64,000 nucleotides of DNA from Candida dubliniensis CD36. Lineage: Eukaryota > Ascomycota > Pichiomycetes > Serinales > Debaryomycetaceae. The notes under the pieces are model-generated. The model was not told where the DNA came from. It made no database searches and worked only from the letters and a program-made list of their open reading frames with translations. A program made the position numbers and the translations under genes. The stretch spans positions 186,001 through 250,000 of the forward strand of contig NC_012867.1 in the NCBI RefSeq assembly GCF_000026945.1, read 5' to 3'. This document shows, in pieces, positions 40,776 through 53,074 of this stretch (position 1 is its first letter; each line of letters opens with the position of its first letter).

Positions 40776-43700
40776 TTATGAAGTTACAACTTCATTTAAT
40801 AAAAATTCAACAATAATTTTCCTTAAATTAGTTCTTCTAATTGGTTTAGCAAGAAATCCACTCATACCAGAATTTAAACATTCTTTAACATTACTTTCAT
40901 CAGCAAATGCCGTTAATGCAATAATTGGTTTATTATATTGTAAATTTTTTCGAATCATTTTTGTAGCAATTAATCCATCAACTTTAGGCATTTGAACATC
41001 CATAAATATTAAATCAAATATTTCATTTGTTTCAATTGATTCTTTAACAAAATCAATGGCTTCAGCTCCATTACATGCCATAGTAAGATTAGTTAATCCT
41101 TCTAATCTTAACATACGTTTAATAACTTCTTGATTAACCATATTATCTTCCGCTACTAAAATTCTTAAATGAGATATATCATCTAATACAGTAGTATGAT
41201 CGGCAACAAAAGGATAAGATGATTTTTTATCAGAATGAGATGAAGTTGTTCCAGAATTGGCCGTACCAGTTGATCCTCGAGTAAATAACAGTGGTTTATC
41301 AATGGTGAGGGTGAGGTTTTTATTATTATCATCACCATGATTACCTTCATTACCAATATTATGTTTACTACTACTACCCTCAGTAGATAATGATGAAGAA
41401 GTTGATATAACTCTTTTTTTGGCAACTTCATTGTTTCCATAATTTCCTGTTTCAGATTTATTGACACCACCATATATATCGGATGAATCTGAGGTAGGTA
41501 ATGGAGAATCTGATGATGAAGAATTTGGTGGTAATGATGAAGTCGATGACGATGAAATATTAAAAGTATGTGATGATTGAACGTTTTGTTTCTCATTGGT
41601 GTCTTCTCTTGATGTCTTTTCTTGCTCCTGTCCTTGCAATCTCTCATCATCATCATCATCATCATCATCATTATTATTATTATTATCATTATTATTCTCA
41701 GCACCATCATCATCAAATGCAACTTTCCTATTAATTTTCGCTGCTGGATTGAATTCATCTTCACAAAATTCTGCCATATCTTCTGGCGGTACCATAATTT
41801 CTCCAGTTTGAGGTAATGGTAAAGTTAATGTAAATGTTGAACCTTTACCAATGGTTGATTTTAATGTCAATGTACCATGCATCATTGTTGCCAATTGTCG
41901 ACAAATACTTAATCCTAATCCAGTACCTCCATAACTTCTTGATAATGTTTGATCTCCTTGAACAAATGGTTCAAATACTTTTTCTTGTAATGCTGGTTCA
42001 ATACCTGGTCCTGTATCAGTAACTTCAATTTGAATAACCCAAACTTTTGGTTGATACATATTACGAATTCTAAAAACTCGATTATTTTTAACAATCTCAT
42101 TATTTGACATGTTTGAATCATATTCGGGTTTCTTATCAAATGTAGGATAACTTTTGAAATCTTGAGCCAGTGGCATCATATTATGACGTGGTCGAATAAT
42201 ACTCACTGTTGTAGAATTATTTGATACTGGCAGAATTTCTTCTTGCTTTTCATTTGTTGAATTGGATGTTGAAGATGATGACAGATTACCTTGTTTTTCA
42301 TTCACAGTATCCTCGTCATCATCATCAACCTGAACAACACCAACACCACTAACGTCTTCTTCTTCATCATCGTTAATTATCTCTTTCATGTCATTATCTT
42401 CCACTTTTTCTGATAGTTGTGATTTTGCATCTATAGGCAATTTAGGTAATGGCTTTGATTTAAATTGTGATTCAAATATTGTAGTCTCATATTGTGCTGT
42501 TGATAAAGTAGTTACACTAATATTATCACTATCAGTAGAAGAAGTCAAATATTTATCAACATCAGTGTCTATTGCTGTAGGACTTAATTCTTCTTCTTGT
42601 ATATTACTAAATCTTTGAGAACCACTTAATCTTCTGTTTTTAAAAACGTCACTATTGGTGTTGTTGTTGTGGTTCCTCTTTTTGTTATTATTATTTCTTT
42701 TTCTAACCTTCATATCCTTATTGATGGTATTATTTGTATCTCCTTTACTGGTTTTTGTGTTTGTTGGTTTCCCCACAGGTGTTAGTGGTGATGTAGTATT
42801 GGCCAGTCTGTTATTATGGTCAATAATATGCAGTTTTTTGGGCGTAGGTTTAGTATCTGATGGAGGTGCTGGTGGTGGCACTACTGTACTAGTACTAGAA
42901 TCATTCAATATACAAACTTTTTTATAATCCAATTTTTTTGATTTTTCATGATCATATTCCCCCAATAATTTAAATGAAACTCCTACTGATCCATCCACTG
43001 GAGTAAATTTTAATGAATTTGATACTAAATTCATAACAATCTGAATAATTCTATTAGAGTCACCATATATGATTAATTTCCGGAAAATATTTGGTTTTAC
43101 TAAAATTTTAAAATTAACTCTTTGATCATGAGCTAATTTATTAAAAATTGATCGAACTTGATAAACAATTTCTAAAATTTGGAAATTTGATTTTTCTAAT
43201 TTTGATCGATTTAAAGTATTTTTAGAATAAGTTAATAATTCAGTTAAAATATGTAATAATAATTCTCCAGAACGATGAATTAATTTTAAAGAATCATGTA
43301 TTCGATTAGGATCTTCTTCTTCCATGGCAATTGATGTCATACCCAAAATCCCATTTAATGGGGTACGTAATTCATGAGAAATATTGGCAATGAAAACGGT
43401 TTTAGCTTCATTAGCTGATTCTGCTTCAATTTTAGATGCTTCCAATTCTTTTGTTCTTGATTTCACTCGATCTTCTAAATGAGTATATTGTTTATCTAAT
43501 TCTTCTGTCATAATATTAAAAGCTTCAGATAATTCTGTTAATTCATCTTTAAAAATTTTTTTCGATCTCGGTATTCTTGCCGGTAGTCTTATCCCCGTAG
43601 AATAACTTGAAGAAATTGATGATGAATTTATACTATTTCGTTTACCCATCCCCGTCCCCATATCTAGTAATGGTTGATTTGGTGAGTCGGAACCAGTGGA

Positions 43701-44888
43701 AGAATTAGGCCCATTACTGTTAACATTATTTAGTTTTTCCTTTTTATATTTGGTAATGGCTTCAGTAGCTTCTTTTAATTTGGTTATCGGTCGTATAAAC
43801 CAAACGGCCAAGGGGAATGTAACTAAACACATAAATGCACCAATACCAATGACAACTCCAATAGTAATTCTTCGTAGTTTATTGGCAGGTCCATTGAAAA
43901 CAGAACTAGATTGAACAATAACAATTGACCAATTTAAATTATCTTGAACACTTATTCGGGAAAACCCAATGGAAACTTTTTTACCAAAAAAAGATTTGAC
44001 ACTAGTTGCAGTACCTGAATTTGATGCTAATGCGGTTTTCATAGATGAAGATGAATTGATATTATATATGGCCCCAGCCTCTAATAAACTATCCTGTACT
44101 GGGAAAACCAATTTGAATCCAATAACTTGATTGGCACCATTATAAGTATTTTGTTGTAGATTATCTATACCTTGTTGTGGATCTCCATATACTGGTTCTA
44201 CCGCCATAGCTTGATAATCATCTTCACTGGTAGAATTTAATGCTGAACGAATGGATTCTGCTGATGCTATAATGGTGAGGTATCCTGATATTGAAGGTTG
44301 CAGAAGAATAATAGAACTATTGGATAGCACCGGTACGGTGATTCCCATAAAATACATTGAATTAAAATTTTCCGAATTATTGGCAATAGGACCAGTGAAA
44401 AATAATCCCAGTTGAGTATCTAATACTTGTGGTATTGATGCATTTTGTCGCAAGGGGTAAACCACATCTTGAGCACTATCAGAAATCAATGTCATATTAT
44501 CAAAACTGGACGCCACAACTTGTAAATCTAAATCATATAATCTTGCTGAAATAAATGAATCTGTGGAAAGTACATATTGTTGTAAATAATTTTGTGCTTC
44601 CAGGAAAACTGTTTTAGAATTATTCCCGGCTCGGTAATTTGATAATGGGACAGTTAAAGAATCAATTTCCGATACTGTCATTACTTGATAAGCAATATAT
44701 TGTATTGCTTGTTGTACTTGAGTTCTTTTTAATTGGGATATAACTAGTAGTCGTTCTAATCGTAGATTTTTCAAATTGACACTGAAATATATTCCCGTTA
44801 CAATACCCAAAATCAATAATGAAAACAACGATGCAAAACAAACTATTATGATTAACTGGGAACGAATCCCAATCTTTAATCGCCTCAT
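40776..44888 (-). CDS. SLN1: Sln1-type hybrid histidine kinase osmosensor
   Basis: A plasma-membrane sensor that feeds the Ypd1-Ssk1-Hog1 phosphorelay. The 1370 residues contain span 1 (about 12-34), an extracellular sensor domain (about 35-340), span 2 (about 341-365), a HAMP-like region and a coiled coil ([20 protein letters not shown], about 461-480). The kinase has phospho-acceptor H505 ([13 protein letters not shown]), N624 ([10 protein letters not shown]), then G1 ([13 protein letters not shown], about 958) and G2 ([14 protein letters not shown], about 987). The receiver has D1297 ([12 protein letters not shown]), T1326 and K1348. Disordered insertions occupy about 640-945 and 1055-1235. 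It is divergent from the TEN1-like gene across 1.5 kb. Confidence 0.95.
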   Translation of the reverse strand: MRRLKIGIRSQLIIIVCFASLFSLLILGIVTGIYFSVNLKNLRLERLLVISQLKRTQVQQAIQYIAYQVMTVSEIDSLTVPLSNYRAGNNSKTVFLEAQNYLQQYVLSTDSFISARLYDLDLQVVASSFDNMTLISDSAQDVVYPLRQNASIPQVLDTQLGLFFTGPIANNSENFNSMYFMGITVPVLSNSSIILLQPSISGYLTIIASAESIRSALNSTSEDDYQAMAVEPVYGDPQQGIDNLQQNTYNGANQVIGFKLVFPVQDSLLEAGAIYNINSSSSMKTALASNSGTATSVKSFFGKKVSIGFSRISVQDNLNWSIVIVQSSSVFNGPANKLRRITIGVVIGIGAFMCLVTFPLAVWFIRPITKLKEATEAITKYKKEKLNNVNSNGPNSSTGSDSPNQPLLDMGTGMGKRNSINSSSISSSYSTGIRLPARIPRSKKIFKDELTELSEAFNIMTEELDKQYTHLEDRVKSRTKELEASKIEAESANEAKTVFIANISHELRTPLNGILGMTSIAMEEEDPNRIHDSLKLIHRSGELLLHILTELLTYSKNTLNRSKLEKSNFQILEIVYQVRSIFNKLAHDQRVNFKILVKPNIFRKLIIYGDSNRIIQIVMNLVSNSLKFTPVDGSVGVSFKLLGEYDHEKSKKLDYKKVCILNDSSTSTVVPPPAPPSDTKPTPKKLHIIDHNNRLANTTSPLTPVGKPTNTKTSKGDTNNTINKDMKVRKRNNNNKKRNHNNNTNSDVFKNRRLSGSQRFSNIQEEELSPTAIDTDVDKYLTSSTDSDNISVTTLSTAQYETTIFESQFKSKPLPKLPIDAKSQLSEKVEDNDMKEIINDDEEEDVSGVGVVQVDDDDEDTVNEKQGNLSSSSTSNSTNEKQEEILPVSNNSTTVSIIRPRHNMMPLAQDFKSYPTFDKKPEYDSNMSNNEIVKNNRVFRIRNMYQPKVWVIQIEVTDTGPGIEPALQEKVFEPFVQGDQTLSRSYGGTGLGLSICRQLATMMHGTLTLKSTIGKGSTFTLTLPLPQTGEIMVPPEDMAEFCEDEFNPAAKINRKVAFDDDGAENNNDNNNNNDDDDDDDDERLQGQEQEKTSREDTNEKQNVQSSHTFNISSSSTSSLPPNSSSSDSPLPTSDSSDIYGGVNKSETGNYGNNEVAKKRVISTSSSLSTEGSSSKHNIGNEGNHGDDNNKNLTLTIDKPLLFTRGSTGTANSGTTSSHSDKKSSYPFVADHTTVLDDISHLRILVAEDNMVNQEVIKRMLRLEGLTNLTMACNGAEAIDFVKESIETNEIFDLIFMDVQMPKVDGLIATKMIRKNLQYNKPIIALTAFADESNVKECLNSGMSGFLAKPIRRTNLRKIIVEFLLNEVVTS

Positions 44889-46373
44889 GATTTGTTGTTG
44901 TTGTTATTAAGATAAGGATATGTAATATATATATATATATAAGTATGTCTTCTTTCCCCCTTCTCCTTGTTATGGTATATGGCTAATGTTTAATCAAAAT
45001 CTTTTCATAGAAATAAAGAGAGAGAGAGAGAATGGTTCTTTGCAAAGATTTTGTTATTATTATTATTATTAGTACAAGTCGCAGAATTTTCGTAGTGGTC
45101 TTTCAATTTTGCTTCTTAATTTTTTTTTTTTTTTTTGGGTTCTCGGGCACTAAAACTTTTTTTTATTTCTTTTTTTTTTTTTTTTTTTTTCATTAATATT
45201 TGCTGTTAAAACTTGTATTAGTTTTTTTAGTCATCAATTAAAGAGGATTACGGGTCATATCTAAATATTTGTAATTTTAACTAAACTCAATTGTATAGAC
45301 CTATTTTTATGACGTGTTGTGTTGTGTTCTTCAATATATATATATATATTCATTTGTAAGTACGTGCAATGATTGTGTGGTGTTAGAGATGAGGTTTGAC
45401 ACACACACGTATACACATCACACACGACTAGTATTAACTACTACAACAGTAATATTTTGCTTCTACTTGCTTAAATGGAGAGAAGAGGCTTATTTGTGTA
45501 ATTCATCACCACCAGAAGTTAGAAAGTAACAACAGTGTAATAGTGACACCACAACCAGAACCACTGTTATTGCCAAGACATTCTGCTTTTTAGGAGATAA
45601 TAAGAACAAAAAAGCGAAACCATCTAAATAAATGAGGTGGTATTTTTTTTAAAAAAAAAGAAAGAACAAAATGAATATATATACATGGCTAGACATCATC
45701 ATCAATAATCTTTCAAAAACCAAAATATATATTCAAATATCTCGGGCTTCATATATATATGTATAAAGATAATCAATTGACAATGACAAAATGAACTATA
45801 ACAATAAAAACTTGCATTCACGAAGAAGAAAAGATTTCATTTCATTATTGTATTAGTTTGTACCGCTAATCGAGGGTACGCGTACGCGTGCCCCTCTTGT
45901 TACTTTCTTATTAGATTTGAGATTCACCAAAGAAAAGAAAAAGTTATTTGGGGCTAGTGATGATCTACTGTTGTTTATTTCTAAATAAACCCTATTTTTC
46001 GTGCATTTCATTAAGCATCTTTTAAAAGTAATTTAATGTAAATCGGGAGAAATGTTAGAATAATCCATCTTACATCATCAATCTCATCAACAGTTATTTT
46101 TTGTTTTACTAGCGGCTATTTTTTAAGTACCAACATTGATGAAGGTCGTGTGTAATAAGCCAATATAGAGTTGATATTTGTCGCGTTCTTTAATTAATGA
46201 TGGGTGTGACAACAACAGAGAGAGAGAGAGATTACCACTAGTAAGTATAACCTACATTTAGAGAACTTTGTATTAATACATACATGCTTTAACTTTTACC
46301 TTTATATCTCCAATTCTTATATATATATATATATGTTTTGATTGATGTATATTTTCCCATTAATAACCATTCC
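44889..46373. other. divergent promoter region, SLN1 / TEN1-like
   Basis: A non-coding region with (AT)n runs near 44930, 45335 and 46320, T-tracts near 45121 and 45170-45190, (AG)n near 45020 and 46217, and the tandem ACGCGT at 45878. A 71-codon plus-strand frame at 45314 is not supported. Confidence 0.55.
45878..45889. promoter_or_regulatory. tandem ACGCGT (MCB) dodecamer
   Basis: Two abutting MluI boxes form the palindrome ACGCGTACGCGT, flanked by GGGT and GCCC. In an A+T-rich genome this is very unlikely by chance and is a good candidate MBF site, about 485 bases upstream of the TEN1-like ATG. Confidence 0.5.
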
Positions 46374-46760
46374 ATGACAAAATTAATTTTAAATCCTAGT
46401 GATTTATCCATTGAATTTCCTAACATTTCCATATCTAACCCACAAAGAATTCGAATATTATGTCAAGTTATTGAATATATTCCTAATGAATCTAGTTTAA
46501 TTATTGATAAATTACCAACAGTTACTTCTTCTTCAACAACAAACACAAATAACCCAAACTTGGTTAAGGTGAATATATTTGATATATTAAATGATTGTTC
46601 ATTAGAAGTGATTAGTCGAGGAACAATAATTAATATTGATGGATATTATGATGGATCAAATATTCAACCTATTAATATTTATGAAATAAATGGAATTAAT
46701 TTTATTATTGAAAATATTGGATTATTAAATCAATTGAATCAATTAAAAAGTTTAACATAA
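46374..46760 (+). CDS. TEN1: small OB-fold protein, Ten1-like (CST telomere complex)
   Basis: A 128-residue protein. The start MTKLILNPSDLSIEF is preferred to an in-frame ATG at 46338 because it gives the compact size of the family. The pattern of strands fits a single OB fold: RIRILCQVIEYIPNESSLII as the first strands, an Asn/Thr loop (about 55-65), NLVKVNIFDILNDC, and VISRGTIINIDGYYDG as the late strand. Ten1 binds Stn1 and caps telomeres and promotes their replication with Cdc13-like proteins. No catalytic motif exists to confirm it, and small OB proteins are hard to assign by eye. The upstream tandem MCB site would fit a replication gene. Confidence 0.5.
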   Translation: MTKLILNPSDLSIEFPNISISNPQRIRILCQVIEYIPNESSLIIDKLPTVTSSSTTNTNNPNLVKVNIFDILNDCSLEVISRGTIINIDGYYDGSNIQPINIYEINGINFIIENIGLLNQLNQLKSLT

Positions 46761-47133
46761 AAGGATTTAGTAGCTTAATGTCCATGGTACTGCTGCTGGT
46801 TTTCATATGTTCAATTTACAATAGTGATATGTATTTAAATAATGGTCGGTTATACTTTTAATTCCTGGGGAAGAAAACAACCGAATTTTCAAAGGGATTT
46901 TCTACATCTCCAAGCGTTGATGAAATATACAACTATTAGTATACTATAATCAAAGAGGATTATTTATACAATGGTTAGATAATATATATATATATATGAA
47001 TGTATGTATCTTTACATTAATGATAAGATAAAAAATGCAATGGATATTGTAAAATTTTGTAACAAGATTTAAATTTCTTTACAAGAAGAATAATAAATGC
47101 AGATGATACCTTCTTTTTGATGGTGGGGCGGGG
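46761..47133. other. convergent 3' intergenic region
   Basis: Lies between the 3' ends of the TEN1-like gene and the Asn/Gln-rich gene. It contains an (AT)n run near 46981-46997 and no supported gene. Confidence 0.6.
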
Positions 47134-47970
47134 TTAATCAATTAATGCAAGAATTTTATCAAATTTATGAGGTTTTACCTTCATAGTTCCTCTTTGAACT
47201 GATTTCGGATGTAATGATTTTCTTGGTTTGGGTTCTATGTCCTTCTTTTGATTTTTCTTTCGATTATATGATTTCAATCTTTCAATAAATGTTTTATATT
47301 CAATATCTCGAACAGTACCATCATCATTATTATTATTATTATTATTATTAGTGTTATCAATATTATTAGTGTTATCAATATTATTAGTGTTATCAATATT
47401 ATTAGATTTCTTTGATTTCATTTGATGATAAAATAAATCATCAGAAGTTATCATGTCATTAGCATGATCATCATGATAACTATCATCCTCATGATCATCC
47501 TCATCATTATGGAAAACTTTACCAAATAATGCTCTTTTCTCTTCAAGTTTTCGTTTCTTTCTTCTTTCAATTAATAATTTTTCTTCTTCTGAAGGTTCAT
47601 CTGCTTCATAATCTCTTATCCGTCGTTGAAATTTAGGTTCTGTTGGTGTTGGACGAAAATATGATGGTGATGACCAATTTGAGGAATTTAATTGTTTAGA
47701 TGATGTAATGCTTTTAGGCCCTGTAGGTGGTAGACGTCGCAGTGGTGTAGTTTGTAGGTTTTGTTGGTTTTGTTGATGTTGTTGCTTGTGTGTACTTTGT
47801 TGACTTTGTGATGGTGACTGTTGTGAATTAGATTGTGAAAGTAAACTAGATGTTGATCCTGAATTTTGTGGTGAAGACTCGGAATCACTAACAAATAAAC
47901 CATTGCTTGATACTGGTGTCCAACGAGTAGATGGTCTATACATGTCCCAAGATGTTTCATCAGATTCTTT

Positions 47971-48002
<32 letters not shown>

Positions 48003-48984
48003 CTTGTTCTTGTTGCCGGCTAGATTTTGTCGTGGGTATATAGACATCTGGTTCATTTTCCTCAATTACGGTGGGTAAAACATTTGTTTTGAGTTTCAGT
48101 TTACTACCATTAGTATTAATTGGTCTATCCATTGGTCTATCAATTGGTTTATCATCAACAAATGCTTCTTCAAAATCAACCAATTCTTCATCAAATTCAA
48201 ATGGTTCATCAGCAAATGTTATGGTTTCTGTTTGTTTCAGTTCATCTTGTTCCAGTTTCCATTTATTATATTCTTCTTTAGATACACCATCAAAATCTAT
48301 ATGTCTTTGTAATTTGAAAGCTTCTTTTATTTGTTGTATCATATAATTCAATAATGTAAATTGTTTGAAATGTTCTTTCATTTCTATATGTCTTTCATCA
48401 ACTATTAATTTCAAATAATTTTCAATTGAATTTCTATTGACATCAATAAATTCTATTTTATCAAAATTCATTAGGAAAAATCGACATATAGGTCTATATT
48501 CAACAATAATATCATTTTTTATTTGTTCTTCAATTTTACTCTCTCGTACATTGGCTTGTTCTCCGGGTATTCTTTTTTTATAATCTTTAAGATTAATATT
48601 GATAAATTTGAAAATTTTGCTATTATTGGAATCATTCAGATTTTCCTCGGTTATTGGTTCGATAGATGCTGATACTGCTGCTCTATTATTAGAACTATAA
48701 TTGCCACCATTACGAGAATTGAGGTTTTGAGATCTATTTCCTTGATCATTGTGATTCTTATTATTCCTGGAATAATTATTATTGTTGCGTGTGCCATTAT
48801 AGTTTTTGTTCTTATTCCCTTGATAACCGTTATAACTATCCGTTTTGGGTTTCCCATTTCCTTTATAATTAGACGGTGATTTGTTGTACGATCCATTATT
48901 CCTTTTCCCTTGATAGCTTGATTTCTTGCCATTATAAGGTTTCTTATAACTACCACCACCTCTATTCATATTTTGGGTGTTCAC
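47134..48984 (-). CDS. uncharacterised Asn/Gln/Gly-rich protein
   Basis: A 616-residue protein I do not recognise. Residues 1-100 are rich in Asn, Gly, Tyr, Lys and Arg (GNKNKNYNGTRNNNN), like RNA-binding low-complexity domains. About 120-240 looks ordered (NLKDYKKRIPGEQ, IIVEYRPICRFFLMNFDKIE, LNYMIQQIKEAFKL) and is the part to use in searches. A poly-Gln run (about 335-345) and a Gln/Ser region follow. Then come a basic coiled stretch (EEEKLLIERRKKRKLEEKRA), an Asn repeat and a basic C-terminus. An RNA- or RNP-linked role is plausible, but I assign no function. It is divergent from DAL81. Confidence 0.75.
47353..47406 (-). repeat. three 18-bp tandem repeats in the Asn-rich gene
   Basis: GTTATCAATATTATTAGT (plus strand) is repeated three times with one end mismatch. 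In the gene this codes NNIDNT three times, next to a run of Asn codons. Confidence 0.9.
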
Positions 48985-49992
48985 TTAGAAGTCAATAATA
49001 ATCCAATTGATAGGAATTAAACTGTATATAAATAAATAAATAATTGACGTGTTTGAATATGGTTGTAGTATTTCTTTTCAAAATAGGATAATGAATATTA
49101 ATAAAAACTTTGTTGTTTAGTGTATGCTTGCAGGTTTTCCTTTAGTTCTAAGATAAATAAAAATTTCTAATCAACACTTCATTTCAATAAATCAAATAAA
49201 TAAGTAATTAACTATGTATATGAATATGATCTGAAAAACGGGGAAGGAAGACTCAATAATTGTAAACAGAAGATATAAAGGAATGGAAATGTATTGAGTT
49301 GAACAAGATTTTTTCAGAATCAAAAATCAAAAAAAAAAAAAAAAATTAAATATATATACCAAAACTAAGATGAAGAAGATGACGCTATCTTCTTATGCAA
49401 AAGAAATTAAAAGAAGTAAAGAAGTTCTAAATGGGGTGGGTTTGAAGTTTGTTTTGAAGATGACTGTTACTTTTTTTTTTTCTTTCCGGCTTTCTTCTTC
49501 TTCTTCTTCTTTTGGTGCTGCGTTTGATTTATTTCGAGGCTAAACCCAGTCCAGTAAGCAGTGATAGTACTATACAAGAAAACTGGAGTTGTTGTCTAAT
49601 GAAGGTTGGGCCATCCCCTTTTTGTTTTCTTTTTTCTTTTGATCACCAGTACACGTACATTCACTCTCGCTCAATTCTCATTCTCATTCTTTTTGTTGTT
49701 TGTTGTTTGTTGTTTGTTGTTTGTTGGTGGGTTAATTTTTAATTTTTTTTTTTTTTTTTCATCTTCTCCCTTTCTGAAACATTGAAATCTTCCTTTCTAT
49801 ATATATATACTCTATTCTACTTAGTATATATACACATTATATTATATTGGGTTTACTATTCTTCATTTTGTTTTGTTTTGTTTTTTTGTTTTTTGATTTT
49901 TGTTTTCTTGGAGGACTGTTTGTTTAACTATTGGTTTTGTTTTTAGTTTTGACTTGTGTTTTTAGATTAGAGAGATTGAAATTATTGAAATT
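48985..49992. other. divergent promoter region, Asn-rich gene / DAL81
   Basis: A 1-kb non-coding stretch with A-tracts near 49330, (TTC)n near 49494-49510, four TGTTTGT-type units (49696-49725), T-tracts (49743-49759) and a T/G-rich leader before DAL81. The 76-codon frame at 49512 is not supported. Confidence 0.55.
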
Positions 49993-52595
49993 ATGGAGAA
50001 TCAACAACATCATCATTCAAGACATCTGAGTCTACAGCATGAAGATTCAAATAATAATAATACTAATAATAATAATAACTCTCCTAAAGTTCCTTCCCCT
50101 CATCACAATGAACAAACTTCAAATAATAATAGTAACACTAATAACAATAATAATAATAATAATGCCAGTACTAATATTAATAATAATAACGACACTAATA
50201 ATACAAACTATTCCAATTATGAACAATTATATCTACCGGAATCTAATTCTTCAAATAATTTTCTTCAACAAATGGATAATGATAATCAATCACCAAATTT
50301 TATGGATCAAAATTGGACCCCACAAATGTTACCACAAACAGCTTCTTATTTGGCCAATTTAGATTTACCAAATATTCCCAATACTCATAGCAACCATTAT
50401 AACCCAAACACTTCTTATAATTCATCATCATCAATTATTCAAACTATACAACATCAACATAATGTACACCACGAAGATTTACATGAAGATCAAGAAAAAC
50501 ATCATCAATATATAAATTCTAATTCTCCATCATCACATCAACAGTTTACACCTCAACCAGGCATTCCTCCTCCTGCAAAGACCAATAAACAAAAGCGTCC
50601 GTGTGATCAATGTCGGAAACGGAAAATCAAATGTGTAATAGTACCCAATACCAATAATTGTGTCCAATGTGAAGCTAAACAAGTGATATGTACATATACT
50701 GATCAAGCTCCAAAACGGAAACTTATTGACATGAATAACAATGGTGGTGGTGGTGGTGAACAATTATTGAAAAGAGGAAGAATGGATACTAGTATATTAC
50801 CAAATGGCACGATGATTGCTCCACCCGATGTAGCTATTCGTGAAGTATCACCCATACAAGATTATTCAGCAATGAATAATTCTTTATTGAAAAGAACTTT
50901 ATCATTACAATTTCCTCGATCTAGTTTTTATGTTGGACCCACATCTTCAGTATATGATATCAATTTATTAAATTCCATAATCAAATCTCATGAAAATGAA
51001 TCACCCAAAAATAATAAAATTGAACAAGTTAATCTAAATAATTCTGTTTCTTTAAGAAAAGTTAGTGATACAGTTCAATTTATATTAAAAGAAGATCAAT
51101 CCCCACAATCTTATCAAATAATGTCTAATGATGTTGATACTATTGAAAAATTTATATCTCCACATGGTCAAATTTTGGTAGATTTATATTTCCGAATCAT
51201 TCATCCTTCTTATCCTATTATTCATAAAAAAGTATTTATTGAAAAATATTCTCGTACTCATCGAGAATTTAGTGCTCCATTATTGGCAGCAGTTTATGTA
51301 TTGGCTATACAATGGTGGGATTATGATCCTCAATTGAATCGATTTCCTAAACCAAATGTGGAAATGATCCTTAAAATTGGTTTGAATAATTATATGTTGG
51401 AAATTTTGAAACGACCTAAATTAAGTGCAGTTCAAGCAGGATTGTTATTGTTACAATGTAAACATATTATCAATTGTAAAACTTCAAATGGACTCCGACA
51501 ACAAGGTGCAGGTAGTACCATTAACGGTAATGGTAGTAGTGGAAGTATCAACAATGGCGATGCTGATTATTCTGAATGGATCTTGTGTTCACAAATAGTA
51601 TCTTTAGCTGAAGAATTAGGTCTTGGATTAGATTGTAATGATTGGAAATTACCTAAATGGGAACGGGGATTACGGAAACGATTAGCTTGGGCAGTATATT
51701 TAGAAGATAAATGGTTATCACTCAAACTTGCTCGACCATCACATATAAATGAATCAAATTGGATGGTATTACCATTATATGATCAAGATTTCCCAGAAAA
51801 ACATGGTGATGGAGATTTAAAAGAAGGATCTTCAGATATTGATAATGGGAAAAAAATTTTTATTAATTTAATTGAATTATCGAAAATATTATCGGATATT
51901 TTAAATCAATTTTATTCTATGAAAGCTATGAAAGAAATTACTGAGATTGATCAAGTATTAAAATTAGCTAAACCTTTACAATTAAGATTACGTGATTGGT
52001 TTCGATCATTACCTATGGAATTACAAATGAGTTCAGTTCAACCAAGAAAATTATGTTCTAATGGATTTCTTCAATTAGCATATTTTGCTACTGAATTAAC
52101 TTTACATAGGAAAATCACTACGATAATTTTCAATCAAACAAAATTGGGTAACCCACCATCACCAGAATTAGTTGGAGTTTGTCGTAGTGCTGCCAAAACT
52201 AGATTAATGGCATCAATTGAATTTGTTCGAGATTTAAAACAAGAACATATTCATTCATTTTGGCATTGTTCAGCTACTTCAAATTTTACATTAATTGGTA
52301 CATTTGCAGCAATTTTATTAATATCTTCATCAACAAAGGAAGAAACTGATTTTTATCGTGATCAAATTTTAAATTATCGATGGATTTTAAAAATTTCTTC
52401 TAAAGGATTTGATCAAGCTGCTGAAGCATTAGCTGATTTAGATTTAGTTTTAACCAATATTCCCGGGTTAATTTATGATAATGTTAATGTCCCTTCACTT
52501 TTACCAAATGTTCTGGATAATTTATCCCTGATTCAATCTCAAATGAAACATTATTCTCCAACAGCAGCAAGTCCACCAAGTTCTACAACATCAAC

Positions 52596-52626
<31 letters not shown>

Positions 52627-52890
52627 AGAACAAGAACGGCCCCTATTAGAGAATCACCATTAAGTTCTCCTCAAAATATGTATACTCCACCAGTAAACAA
52701 CAGCAACAACAGCAACAACAACAACAACAACAACAATAATGCTAATGCTGGTTCAGGGAATTCTAATAAAGGATCACCCCCTATATCTCATACACAAGGA
52801 TTATCTCCAAAGACTAAAAGTATCAGTGTTGTGTCTAATTCTGGTACAACTCCAAAAAGTCCAGTAAAATCACCACAAATAACCAAATAA
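49993..52890 (+). CDS. DAL81: Zn2Cys6 transcription factor Dal81
   Basis: A nuclear activator of nitrogen-catabolic genes (allantoin, GABA) that in yeasts also works with Stp1 in amino-acid sensing. The 965-residue length fits Dal81 (970 in yeast). It has Asn-rich N-terminal runs, then the binuclear cluster CDQCRKRKIKC...CVQCEAKQVIC with cysteines 204, 207, 214, 223, 226 and 233, and TYTDQAPKRK after it. The fungal-specific factor domain occupies about 390-720 (LYFRIIHPSYPIIHKKVF, ERGLRKRLAWAVYLEDKWLS). Gln and Asn runs and Ser/Pro motifs lie near the C-terminus. Residue 12 is a CTG codon. Confidence 0.88.
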
Positions 52891-53074
52891 CCAAATAACC
52901 AAATTATATTTCTACAAAATGATAGAATAGAACTTACTTATCAATTGTAATAATTTTTTTGTGACGTAATTATGTACTTTACTTATGTGTATAAATGTGT
53001 AATATTTCAGTTCATTTCAATTTTATTTCTTAATGTATAAACTATGTATAATAATAATAACCTCAGCCTTTGAC

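Noticed and set aside
41183..41764. 193-codon minus-strand frame rich in Met/Ile/His
   Set aside because: It is an alternate frame of the SLN1 Asp/Asn/Ser-rich linker.
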